64,000 nucleotides of DNA from Lacrimispora saccharolytica (GTDB lineage Bacteria > Bacillota > Clostridia > Lachnospirales > Lachnospiraceae): contig JACJJN010000004.1 of assembly GCA_016899975.1 (NCBI GenBank), positions 1 to 64,000 of the forward strand, read 5' to 3'. The notes under the pieces were generated by a model that saw only the letters and a list, made by a program, of their open reading frames with translations, did no database searches and was not told the DNA's origin. This document shows, one piece after another, positions 17,355-26,388 of this stretch. The position numbers were made by a program, and so were the translations under genes. The first letter of the stretch is position 1; each line of letters opens with the position of its first letter.

Positions 17355-18110
17355 TTATTTGATGACATCCTGCATATCATACAGCCCTGCCGGCTTTCCA
17401 GCAAGGAATTTCGCGGCTTCCACCGCTCCTTTTCCAAATACACCCTTTGAGTATGCCTGATGGGAGAAGGTGATCACCTCATCCGGCCCCGCAAAGATCA
17501 CGTCGTGGTCTCCAACGATCGTACCGCCGCGCACTGCAGAAATACCGATCTCTTTCGGATCTCTCTGTTCGTGGCGCTGGCTGCGGTCAAACGTATAGTG
17601 ATATGCTCCGTCCATCGCTTCATTCAGGCTGTCCGCCAGTGCCAGCGCCGTTCCGCTTGGCGCGTCGCATTTCAGTTTATGGTGTTTCTCCACGATTTCC
17701 ATATCAAATCCCGCTGCCGCCAGAACCTTCGCCGCGTCCTGAATCAGTTTGAGCAGGGTATTAATTCCCAGAGACATATTTGCAGAACGCAGTACAGCAA
17801 CCTCTTTGCTGACCTCCTGCACCTTCTGCACCTGTTCCTCGGTAAGACCTGTGGTGCAGAGTACCAGCGGCAGCTTTCTGCTGCGGCAGTATTCCAGGAC
17901 ACCGTCCACCGCTTTAAACGATGAAAAATCAATCATCGCATCCGCCTGCACGTCACAGTCCTGCAGGTTCGTAAACACCGGATACCCATTCTCTCTGTTA
18001 TCTACCATATCCACACCAGCCACGATCTCGATCGCCGGATCCTCTTTGACAAGCCCGGTAATCACCTGACCCATATGGCCGTTGCATCCATGCATGATTA
18101 CTTTTATCAT
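17355..18110 (-). CDS. dapB: 4-hydroxy-tetrahydrodipicolinate reductase
   Basis: 251 residues. The NAD(P) loop H-G-C-N-G-H-M-G-Q is at 7-15, the catalytic motif E-K-H-H-K-L-K-C-D-A-P-S-G-T-A near 147-161 has the active-site His pair and Lys, and the C-terminal half follows the DapB C domain. It is the second step of the lysine/diaminopimelate branch and feeds peptidoglycan and, in spore formers, dipicolinate. It lies on the same strand 230 bases after dapA, separated by a repeat element, so it may be co-transcribed and under the lysine riboswitch. Confidence 0.96.
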   Translation of the reverse strand: MIKVIMHGCNGHMGQVITGLVKEDPAIEIVAGVDMVDNRENGYPVFTNLQDCDVQADAMIDFSSFKAVDGVLEYCRSRKLPLVLCTTGLTEEQVQKVQEVSKEVAVLRSANMSLGINTLLKLIQDAAKVLAAAGFDMEIVEKHHKLKCDAPSGTALALADSLNEAMDGAYHYTFDRSQRHEQRDPKEIGISAVRGGTIVGDHDVIFAGPDEVITFSHQAYSKGVFGKGAVEAAKFLAGKPAGLYDMQDVIK

Positions 18111-18134
18111 TTCAGTCCCTCCTGCTGTTTCCTG

Positions 18135-18324
18135 GTAACTGTTCAGCTAATACAGCATTCGCTAAATAACTGGACCAAGCGCGCAGAATGCTTTTTCGAG
18201 TGTGCAGGTCAAAAAACGCAGGCGTAGCGGGCTACGCTGAGTATTTTTGACCTGTGCAATCGGGAAAGCAGGCAAGCGATTTGGTGTAGTTATTTACGAA
18301 ACGCTGTACTAGCTGAACTGTTAC
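18135..18324. repeat. MITE-like element between dapA and dapB
   Basis: The terminal inverted repeats begin GTAACTGTTCAGCTA and, on the other strand, GTAACAGTTCAGCTA, and pair over about 45 bases (including TACAGC and TAAATAACT). The interior has a second hairpin, CAGGTCAAAAA...TTTTTGACCTG, with GCGTAGC/GCTACGC at its tip. It shares its outer ends with the copies at 11.5 and 20.7 kb and its CGCAGAATGCTTTTTCG motif with 17.1 kb. Confidence 0.85.
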
Positions 18325-18342
18325 GTTTCTTTTCCTTCTGTG

Positions 18343-19227
18343 TTACATCAGCCCGAACGCCTTCAGCTCCGCAGCCAGTCTCTCCTGATGCGCCGGTTCC
18401 ATCTCGGTCAGAGGCGCACGCAGAGATCCGACATTTTTACCCATCAGATTCATCGCAGCCTTAACCGGAATCGGATTGACTTCACAGAACAGAGCATCGA
18501 TCAGCGGCAGCGCGTTCAGCTGCATCTGACATGCTTCCTTCGTATTGCCTTCCAGATACTTCATTACCATTTCATGGGTGTAACGCGGCGCCACATTGGA
18601 CAGCACGGAGATCACACCCTTGCCGCCCAGAGACAGCAGCGGGATCACCTGATCATCGTTTCCGGAATACAGATCAATCTTTCCATCGGTCAGATGCATG
18701 ATCTTCGCAACCTGGGAAATATTTCCGGAAGCTTCCTTTACGCCCACGATATTATCCACATTCTTCACCAGTTCCGCGATGGTCTCCGGCGCGATATTCA
18801 CACCGGTGCGGCTCTGGATATTATACAAAATGATCGGAATGGAAACACTGTTGGCGATTGTGGTATAATGTGCGATCAGCCCTTTCTGTGTCGCCTTATT
18901 ATAATATGGAGATACGAGCAGCAGTCCGTCCGCACCGTACTTTTCCGCCTCCTTTGAGAGATAACATGCGGTCTGCGTACAGTTGGAACCCGTTCCTGCA
19001 ATGACCGGAATCCGGTGATTTACCTTCTCCACCGTATAACGGATTGCCTCGAGATGCTCCTCATGGGTCAGAGTCGAAGACTCACCCGTGGTTCCGCAGA
19101 TAATGATCGCATCGGTCCCTTCTGCAATCTGCTCTTCAATGATCTCTCCAAGCTTCTCATAGTTCACTTCCAGCGTCTCTGTCATCGGCGTGACGATCGC
19201 CACACCTGCTCCTGTAAAAATAGCCAT
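18343..19227 (-). CDS. dapA: 4-hydroxy-tetrahydrodipicolinate synthase
   Basis: The ATG at 19227 (MAIFTGAGVA...) follows AGGAGG; 294 residues, the usual length. Motifs: C-G-T-T-G-E-S-S near 44-51, S-P-Y-Y-N-K near 107, and the Schiff-base Lys in V-G-V-K-E-A-S-G-N near 164. It condenses pyruvate with aspartate semialdehyde, the first committed step toward lysine and diaminopimelate. Its leader carries a lysine riboswitch and an intrinsic terminator directly before the ribosome site. Confidence 0.97.
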   Translation of the reverse strand: MAIFTGAGVAIVTPMTETLEVNYEKLGEIIEEQIAEGTDAIIICGTTGESSTLTHEEHLEAIRYTVEKVNHRIPVIAGTGSNCTQTACYLSKEAEKYGADGLLLVSPYYNKATQKGLIAHYTTIANSVSIPIILYNIQSRTGVNIAPETIAELVKNVDNIVGVKEASGNISQVAKIMHLTDGKIDLYSGNDDQVIPLLSLGGKGVISVLSNVAPRYTHEMVMKYLEGNTKEACQMQLNALPLIDALFCEVNPIPVKAAMNLMGKNVGSLRAPLTEMEPAHQERLAAELKAFGLM

Positions 19228-19243
19228 ACCCTTTCCTCCTGTA

Positions 19244-19280
19244 AAAAAGAGGCGATCCATCGATAAAATGTCCGCCTCTT
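19244..19280 (-). terminator. Riboswitch-controlled terminator of dapA
   Basis: On the minus strand AAGAGGCG and CGCCTCTT enclose an 18-base loop and run into six T, ending only about 10 bases before the AGGAGG of dapA. It lies just after the lysine aptamer, so it is the likely expression platform. Confidence 0.85.
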
Positions 19281-19305
19281 ATCTATACCTTTGGTATATC
19301 TTATC

Positions 19306-19470
19306 AGATAGCACTCCATCCATCGATGACAGTCGCAGACTTCTTCACCCTGCGCCCAGGAACCAGGCTCTGCGGGATGCCTTGGTCCTTCGGCATATTT
19401 TCCTTTCCACTGCCTTCCTTTGACCCGTCTCATCGGACAGCTTACTGATAAAATATGCGACCTCTATCTC
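19306..19470 (-). ncRNA. Lysine riboswitch (L box)
   Basis: Minus-strand landmarks in the right order: GATAGAGGTCGCA at the 5' side of P1, ATCAGTA, AAGGAAAATATGCCGAAGG, CTGGGCGCAGGG, GAAGTCTGCGACTGTC, and GGAGTGCTATCT closing P1. These are the conserved blocks of the lysine riboswitch. It is followed by the terminator at 19244-19280 and by dapA, so lysine should switch dapA off by early termination. Confidence 0.93.
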
Positions 19471-19525
19471 CTGTTACATATCCGTAATTATCTGACTTTC
19501 TGCCGATAATCACTTCATTTTTTTC

Positions 19526-19555
19526 AATATACCATTATTCCCACCCCCTTGTCAA
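19526..19555 (-). promoter_or_regulatory. Sigma-A promoter of dapA leader
   Basis: Minus strand TTGACA (19550-19555) and TATATT (19526-19531), spacer 18, about 55 bases before the lysine aptamer. Confidence 0.8.
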
Positions 19556-19624
19556 TAACGCCGCTGTTTTTTTTGAGGGCGGACGAAAGGCGCCCCAGCC
19601 GCCGGGCAGGCACAGGAGGATGCG

Positions 19625-19945
19625 GGAGAGGGGGGGACGCCGACGCATGCCGGACGCGGCCCCTGCCAGGCTGCCGGGTGTTCCGTGTTGGCGGCGGGAG
19701 ATCTATGGAAATGCAGTGCTTGCGACTACAAACGAACAGCGCAGGGCAGTATGTCCGCAGAGCGCAGAGCGGACAAAACCATCCGCTGCCGCACACCTGC
19801 ACACCGCTCTGAGAGCTGCGAACATACTGCCCTGCGCTGTCCGTTTGTGGAGTGAGCACGCATTCCATAGATCCCCCGCCGCCAGCGCGGAACGCCCGGC
19901 AGCCTGGCAGGGGCTGTGTCCGGCATGTGCCGGCGTCCCCTCACC
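19625..19945. repeat. Giant imperfect hairpin element B
   Basis: GGACGCCGACGCATGCCGGAC on the left matches the complement of the right end GTCCGGCATGTGCCGGCGTCC. Pairing continues inward through GGCAGCC/GGCTGCC, CCATAGATC and the CGCAGGGCAGTATGT block to a tip near 19.79 kb. It is strongly G+C-rich. The right end reaches the stop codon of the SSB-like gene, so it may act as its terminator. Reading frames inside it are by-products of the palindrome. Confidence 0.85.
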
Positions 19946-20570
19946 CCTCCAAATATTCAAGTTTGCTGACGGAGACTTCGTAGGCGGTTCTTTTTTCTGT
20001 TTCGGTGTCGCTGATCCGTTTCATGTATTCCCTGCTCTGGATCCGCCCCCAGATCAGGACATGTCCGCCGACGGAAAACGCCGATGCGTACCTTGCGTTC
20101 CTTCCCCAGCAGATGCATGGAATGTAATCGGATTTTCCATATGGACGGTTGACGGCGATCAGCAGATCGGCAATCTCTCTGCCAAGAGGTGTCTTCCGGT
20201 AAACCGGAGGTTTGCATATGTATCCGTCCAGATAGATCTGGTTGGACTTCACAGAATCGTCCTCGTCTTCCACAAAACTGATCTCCCTCGCAAAGACGGA
20301 AAGCACCAGACGGTTCTTCTTTTCCTCATGACGGTTGTACGAGCGGAACTGCCCGTTGACCATCAGGTATTCTCCTTCGTAATCCTGTGTCACGTCGATC
20401 AGGCGTTCTGATACCATCACCGGAATGATGTCCTCGGAATCGCTGAGTCTCTTGACCATGATATCCACAAGGTAAAATCCCTCCCCGAATACCTGATGAC
20501 TGAATGTAAACTGTGACACAATCTGCCCCATAATGGACACCTGGTTGTTTTCAATGATCTTATCTGCCAT
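19941..20570 (-). CDS. Single-stranded DNA-binding protein (OB-fold)
   Basis: From the ATG at 20570 (MADKIIENNQ...), 209 residues. It shows two OB-fold-like stretches: an N-terminal one (V-S-I-M-G-Q-I-V near 10-17) and a second SSB-type part with DGYICKPPVYRKTPLGREIAD followed by L-L-I-A-V-N-R-P-Y-G-K-S-D-Y-I-P-C-I-C-W-G, the classic SSB core. It lacks the acidic tail tip of the replicative SSB, so it is likely a second, accessory SSB of the type found in Clostridia. GGAAGGGGAA lies upstream at long spacing. Function in DNA repair or uptake is possible but not shown. Confidence 0.82.
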   Translation of the reverse strand: MADKIIENNQVSIMGQIVSQFTFSHQVFGEGFYLVDIMVKRLSDSEDIIPVMVSERLIDVTQDYEGEYLMVNGQFRSYNRHEEKKNRLVLSVFAREISFVEDEDDSVKSNQIYLDGYICKPPVYRKTPLGREIADLLIAVNRPYGKSDYIPCICWGRNARYASAFSVGGHVLIWGRIQSREYMKRISDTETEKRTAYEVSVSKLEYLEG

Positions 20571-20670
20571 GACTGAATTGTTCCCCTTCCTTTGTCTTTT
20601 TCTTCTACCTCTACTTGTGGTATATATCATATGTATTCGGCAATCCTGAAAGTTAGAACCAGATTTTTTT

Positions 20671-20804
20671 GTAACAGTTCAGCCTTGCTGAACCGTTACA
20701 TGCAAAATCCATTTAAAATCGCCTTTGGCGATGGGATTTTGCACGCCTGAATCACGTTCTTACGGTCTGCGCAGCATATGCGCAGACCTAGGCTGAACTG
20801 TAAC
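20671..20804. repeat. GTAAC/GTTCAGC repeat, copy 2 (complete)
   Basis: It begins GTAACAGTTCAGCC and ends GGCTGAACTGTAAC, so the terminal inverted repeats are about 14 bases. The first 100 bases equal copy 1 at 11495 with four changes; one of them, TTC to TTT, keeps the inner CGCC/GGCG stem. Near the right end is another perfect hairpin, GTCTGCGCA/TGCGCAGAC. It fills most of the 400-base gap between the SSB-like gene and typA. Confidence 0.88.
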
Positions 20805-20852
20805 TTTTTTTTAAAATCATGACTTATTTCCCTGTTTTTTTCGCGATACTTG

Positions 20853-20861
20853 TGTTATACT
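20853..20861 (+). promoter_or_regulatory. Extended -10 promoter of typA
   Basis: TGT-TATACT is an extended -10 element (TGn before the hexamer). No good -35 lies 17 bases upstream. It is about 110 bases before the typA start. Confidence 0.55.
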
Positions 20862-20916
20862 CATAGCTTGAGCATAATTTTGAAACAGGCAGACAGATAA
20901 AATGCAATCATAATTT

Positions 20917-20944
20917 GTAACCATTCAGCCAGCTGAGCGGTTAC
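20917..20944. repeat. Short REP palindrome in typA leader
   Basis: GTAACCATTCAGCC and GGCTGAATGG-type arms form an imperfect 28-base palindrome (right arm AGCTGAGCGGTTAC). It is a minimal form of the GTAAC/GTTCAGC family, placed between the typA promoter and its ribosome site. Confidence 0.75.
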
Positions 20945-20972
20945 CATAATTTTTCAGAAAAGGAAGATTTGT

Positions 20973-22802
<1,830 letters not shown>

Positions 22803-22841
22803 GCCGCAGAAACCGCCCATGGCGCACATCCTGCGGCAGGA

Positions 22842-22905
22842 AAAAGCGTATCTGAAACATCTTTTCTGCAATTCAGAAGATAATTTTCAGATACGCTTTT
22901 TTTAC
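22842..22905 (+). terminator. Terminator of typA
   Basis: AAAAAGCGTATCTGAAA pairs with TTTCAGATACGCTTTTTTT around an inner TTCTGAATTGCAGAA-like hairpin and ends in seven T. Confidence 0.85.
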
Positions 22906-22969
22906 TATCTTTTCTTCTATTTCACCGGCACAAATTTCGCCCGGTTCATCAGCGGATGCTCCAGCCGGA

Positions 22970-23986
22970 TCAGCCCCAGATAAACTCATGCTTCGCAAAT
23001 GCCGCACAGAGTCTTGCCCCTGCCTCGATATCTTTCAGGGAAGCCACACAGCTCTGACAGTGAGGATACCGGGTCGCCACCGCGATGCCTCCCACCCGGA
23101 CGCCATAATGCGACAGATTCATGCTGGACGCATCCGTTCCGCCCTGGTCGATCACTTCCAGCTGGTAGGGAATCTCCATCTGCCGGCAGCACGTTTCCAT
23201 CGCGCTCACAATCCTCTCGTCACAGACAACCGACGGGTCACAAACCTTGACCGCAACCCCTTTTCCGACCTCATTGCTTCCCTCCAGATCACAGGGATAG
23301 TCATGTGCCGGCGTAATATCCACCGCAACGCCGATATCCGGCCGAATCGCCTCCGCTGCCGGACCGGAACCACGGCAGCCCAGCTCCTCCTGCACCGTAA
23401 ACACATAATAAACATCATTGGGACCGCTGCCGTCGTTGTCCCGCAGCGCTTCCAGCAGCTGCCAGCACCCGATCCGATTGTCGAGAGACTTCGAGCAGAT
23501 CAGATCGTTCTGCATATGAAGATACGGCCCCATATAACCGCAGGGATCGCCGAGACGCACATATTTCTTCGCATCCTCCGCGTCCTTTGCTCCGATATCC
23601 ACAAACAGTTTTTTCACATCGTTCTTCGCGTCCTCAATGGAACCACGGCAGCCGACCACGCCTGTCACACCATTGCGGAAGCGCACACGCTCGTTGTAAA
23701 CGGAGCCCGCCCAGTTCCAGCCAAGATTGCAGATCAGCAGCGTCCCGTCCGGCAGGATCTTCTTGACCATAAAACCAATCTCGTCCATATGTGCCGCAAA
23801 CATGATGCGTTTCTTATTCGGGCTGTCCGTTCCTTTTTTCAGAACGATCAGATTGCCCATCGCGTCCTCACGGATCTCGTCGGCGTAAGGCTGTGCCTCC
23901 CGGCGGATGATTTCACGCACCTCACCCTCAAACCCAGCAACGCCGAACGCCTGTGTCAGTTCTTCCAGCAACGCTTCGTTTCTCAT
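22970..23986 (-). CDS. M42 family metalloaminopeptidase
   Basis: The ATG at 23986 (MRNEALLEEL...) follows AGAGGGAAAG; 338 residues. The dinuclear-metal site is complete: A-A-H-M-D-E-I-G near 63, L-D-N-R-I-G near 172, the catalytic Glu pair in Q-E-E-L-G-C-R-G near 203, V-D-I-T-P-A-H-D near 226, and G-G-T-D-A-S-S near 289. The family forms large dodecameric cytoplasmic aminopeptidases that trim short peptides; some members act as glucanases, so the substrate is uncertain. The gene is convergent with typA. Confidence 0.92.
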   Translation of the reverse strand: MRNEALLEELTQAFGVAGFEGEVREIIRREAQPYADEIREDAMGNLIVLKKGTDSPNKKRIMFAAHMDEIGFMVKKILPDGTLLICNLGWNWAGSVYNERVRFRNGVTGVVGCRGSIEDAKNDVKKLFVDIGAKDAEDAKKYVRLGDPCGYMGPYLHMQNDLICSKSLDNRIGCWQLLEALRDNDGSGPNDVYYVFTVQEELGCRGSGPAAEAIRPDIGVAVDITPAHDYPCDLEGSNEVGKGVAVKVCDPSVVCDERIVSAMETCCRQMEIPYQLEVIDQGGTDASSMNLSHYGVRVGGIAVATRYPHCQSCVASLKDIEAGARLCAAFAKHEFIWG

Positions 23987-24244
23987 ATGCTTTCCCTCTC
24001 TTTTCTTTTTCTCCCTGAATGAATTTTCAAACACACTCTAGCGGTCGCAGATTCCGTTTTGCTCACGGAAACGCCCTTTATTATCAACTATAAACTACTT
24101 TTTATTTTTTTTAAGTGAATTTTTATGCATATTCTGGCGGGTATTTGAATGTTTCATTACATTCTATCACACTGAACACGCTCTAGCTGAATGGTTACCT
24201 GTCGTAAATTCTCTGTAAAGAAATGTTAAATCTTAAACAGGAGA

Positions 24245-24273
24245 AAGACATTCTCCATCCGGTGATGTATAAT
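24245..24273 (+). promoter_or_regulatory. Probable promoter of flavodoxin gene
   Basis: AAGACA (24245-24250) and TATAAT (24268-24273) with a 17-base spacer. The 323-base gap before the gene also holds an A+T-rich stretch and a half-site CTAGCTGAATGGTTAC near 24184 that resembles one arm of the GTAAC/GTTCAGC repeats. Confidence 0.55.
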
Positions 24274-24310
24274 TGTAACAGACGCAAACGCATGCAAAAG
24301 GAGGACGAAC

Positions 24311-24844
24311 ATGGCGAAAATCCTGATCCTGTACAAGTCAAAGTATGGCGCAACCAAAAAGTATGTTGATATGCTGAGTGCCGAATTCCCCTGCGATATT
24401 TATGAACTGAAAAGCTACAAAGGCAATGATTTTTCTCAATACGATTGGATCATTTTTGCTGGCGGAATCTATGCCAGCGGAATATCCGGGCTGAATACTT
24501 TACGAAAGAATTATCGAAACATCCCCCACAAAAAAATGATCATTTTCTGCGTTGGCGCTTCTCCCTTTGACGAAAAGACGTTTGAGGAAGTAAAAGCCCA
24601 GAACCTGAAAGAGGATCTAAAAGACGTTCCCATTTTCTACGGCAGGGGCGCATGGGACGAAAGCAAGATGACCTGGACCGACCGCACCTTATGCAAAATG
24701 CTGCAGAAAGCCGTCGCCAAAAAAGATTCCGATGCCTGTGAACCGTGGATGAAGGCATTGCTATGTGCCTCCGGGCAGAGCTGCGACTGGACCGATAAGA
24801 AATACTTGCTGCCTCTTCTAAACTATATCAAAGCAGGAATATAG
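24311..24844 (+). CDS. Flavodoxin domain-containing protein
   Basis: 177 residues. The FMN phosphate loop Y-K-S-K-Y-G-A-T-K-K-Y is at 8-18 and the second loop A-G-G-I-Y-A-S-G-I near 51-59; this is the flavodoxin_5/HemG-like type. AAAAGGAGG stands 8 bases before the ATG. Members include protoporphyrinogen oxidase HemG, but no haem genes are near, so a general electron-transfer or oxidative-stress flavoprotein is all that can be said. It is followed by a terminator. Confidence 0.85.
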   Translation: MAKILILYKSKYGATKKYVDMLSAEFPCDIYELKSYKGNDFSQYDWIIFAGGIYASGISGLNTLRKNYRNIPHKKMIIFCVGASPFDEKTFEEVKAQNLKEDLKDVPIFYGRGAWDESKMTWTDRTLCKMLQKAVAKKDSDACEPWMKALLCASGQSCDWTDKKYLLPLLNYIKAGI

Positions 24845-24849
24845 CAAAA

Positions 24850-24887
24850 AGAAGGGAACCGCCTATAGTAACAGGTAGTTCCCTTCT
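24850..24887. terminator. Terminator after flavodoxin gene
   Basis: AGAAGGGAAC and GTTCCCTTCT with an 18-base loop, between the flavodoxin gene and the convergent pseudogene. It could work for both strands. Confidence 0.72.
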
Positions 24888-24916
24888 TAAATATGCCACT
24901 CAATTCCAGAGCATGT

Positions 24917-25814
24917 TTATCTGTTTATAGTTTCGATGTGATCGACCTCCGTTACCGTCCTTATTTTTCCATTTTTCAATTCGATCACCCGATCAAACCG
25001 CTCCATCATTTCCCGGTTATAATTATGAGCAATATAAACCAGCGCGCTTTCCGATGATAGCAGCATGTTCTCGACGCTTTTCTGATTTTCCCTGTCCAGG
25101 TGCGCGGTGCTCTCATCAGCGGCAATCAGCGGCCGTCTCTCCAGTAAGATTCTGATTACACAGATCCGCTGAAGTTCTCCAAGGGAACACTGGTCTGCTT
25201 TCTGGTGCAAATCCGTATGCATTCCAAACTGCTGGAGCATCCGGCTTTTTTTCGCCTCTGAATCTTTTCCGCACAGGGAGATATTTTCACTGACCGTTCC
25301 ATCAAACACAAGCGGCTGTGCCGGGAGAAAGGACAGCTGGCTGTGAATCGCAGAATCATCCAGTTCGTCCAGTTTTCTGCCAGATCGAGAATACTTTTAT
25401 AATAATCGTCAATGACCATATCAACGTTCGTCACGACAAGATTCTCATAATTCTCAAACTTCTGTCCCAAATGCAACGGAAGGCGCAAAAAATGCCGCAC
25501 AAGTTTCTCCCTCAAATAGGAACGAGCCTGCTCGATGATCGCAAAGTTTACTCTGTTGTACAGACGGCTTGTCACATATCTCACAACCAGAAAGAGGATC
25601 AGAAAAAAAACAGTCTTTGCGGCCGGGTCATTTCAAAGTTGATTGCTCCATCTACAATTTCAGAAACAAGAAAGGCAAAGCCCATTTTCAAAGCAACCGA
25701 AACAGCCGCCAGAAGCATATAAAGCACTGTTTTTCCGGATATTGCTTTCCAGACGTCCGTTGTATAGGAATACCTGCCGTAATTTTGAGATTTGCTCATT
25801 TTTTCTGAAGTCAT
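24917..25814 (-). pseudogene. Remnant of an ABC exporter (TMD-NBD) gene
   Basis: Three minus-strand pieces belong to one ABC half-transporter. The N-terminal piece (MTSEKMSKS...) holds the first membrane helix. After a frame change at a run of eight T near 25.59 kb, the second piece continues the membrane domain (RYVTSRLYNRVN...). Near 25.37 kb it jumps in another frame to S-G-R-K-L-D-E-L, which is nucleotide-binding-domain sequence beyond Walker A. The rest has the signature C-S-L-G-E-L-Q-R near 25.18 kb and A-A-D-E-S-T-A-H-L-D. So about 300 codons, including the rest of the membrane domain and Walker A, are deleted and two frame breaks are present. It cannot make a working transporter. Confidence 0.85.
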
Positions 25815-25850
25815 GACTCTCCGCTTTTCCTTTCCTCCATCTAAGTCCCC

Positions 25851-26360
25851 TCACTGCAGCTCTTTTCTATAAATCCTCAGCTCATACGCTTCCCCATTCC
25901 TGTCATCGATTCTCTGCTCCGAGCGCTGATAAACGAAACCGCAGGACAGCGCCAGGGCATTGGAAGCCGTATTTTTCGCACGGGCATGATAGTAAAATTC
26001 CCTTCCTCCCAGGGAATCCCGGCAGTATTCCAGCAGGAAATTCACGATCTGCTTCCCATATCCTCTTCCCACATACTCCGGTCCAAGGGCAATGCCCGTC
26101 TCCCGGAAACTATGGGGCGCAAGCTCTTCCCATCCGGCAAAACCGATCGGCTGCCCGCTCTTTTTCTCACAAACAAAAAAGGTATCATGTGCTTTCTGGA
26201 ACTCGATCGTCCTCCGGATCCGTTCCTGAGCTGCCTCTTCCGTTTCTGTCACCCGCCACATCATATAACGGGCAGTCTCCGGATGAGACCAGACATTCCG
26301 GTACATCGCTTTCCAGTCGTCGAATTCTGCTTTTCTGAGTATAAGATCCTTTGTTTCCAT
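25851..26360 (-). CDS. GNAT family N-acetyltransferase
   Basis: The ATG at 26360 (METKDLILRKA) suits both the family and the AGGGAGAAGG ribosome site; 169 residues. It is a RimJ/RimL-like GNAT fold with the acetyl-CoA loop G-P-E-Y-V-G-R-G-Y-G-K near 97-107 and the late N-x-A-S-N-A-L-A-L-S-C-G-F motif typical of this class. The acceptor is unknown. It lies just upstream of the ABC remnant on the same strand. Confidence 0.88.
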   Translation of the reverse strand: METKDLILRKAEFDDWKAMYRNVWSHPETARYMMWRVTETEEAAQERIRRTIEFQKAHDTFFVCEKKSGQPIGFAGWEELAPHSFRETGIALGPEYVGRGYGKQIVNFLLEYCRDSLGGREFYYHARAKNTASNALALSCGFVYQRSEQRIDDRNGEAYELRIYRKELQ

Positions 26361-26388
26361 CATCCGCACCTTCTCCCTTCAGCGCTTT

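Noticed and set aside
19549-20411. Several overlapping open frames in 19.5-20.4 kb
   Set aside because: They run through giant hairpin B, where both strands stay open because of high G+C, or are antisense to the SSB-like gene.
22920-22969. Possible coding remnant after the M42 peptidase stop
   Set aside because: A short different frame reads L-I-R-L-E-H-P-L-M-N-R-A-K-F-V-P-V-K before a stop. It might be a frameshifted tail of the peptidase, but it is too short to support.
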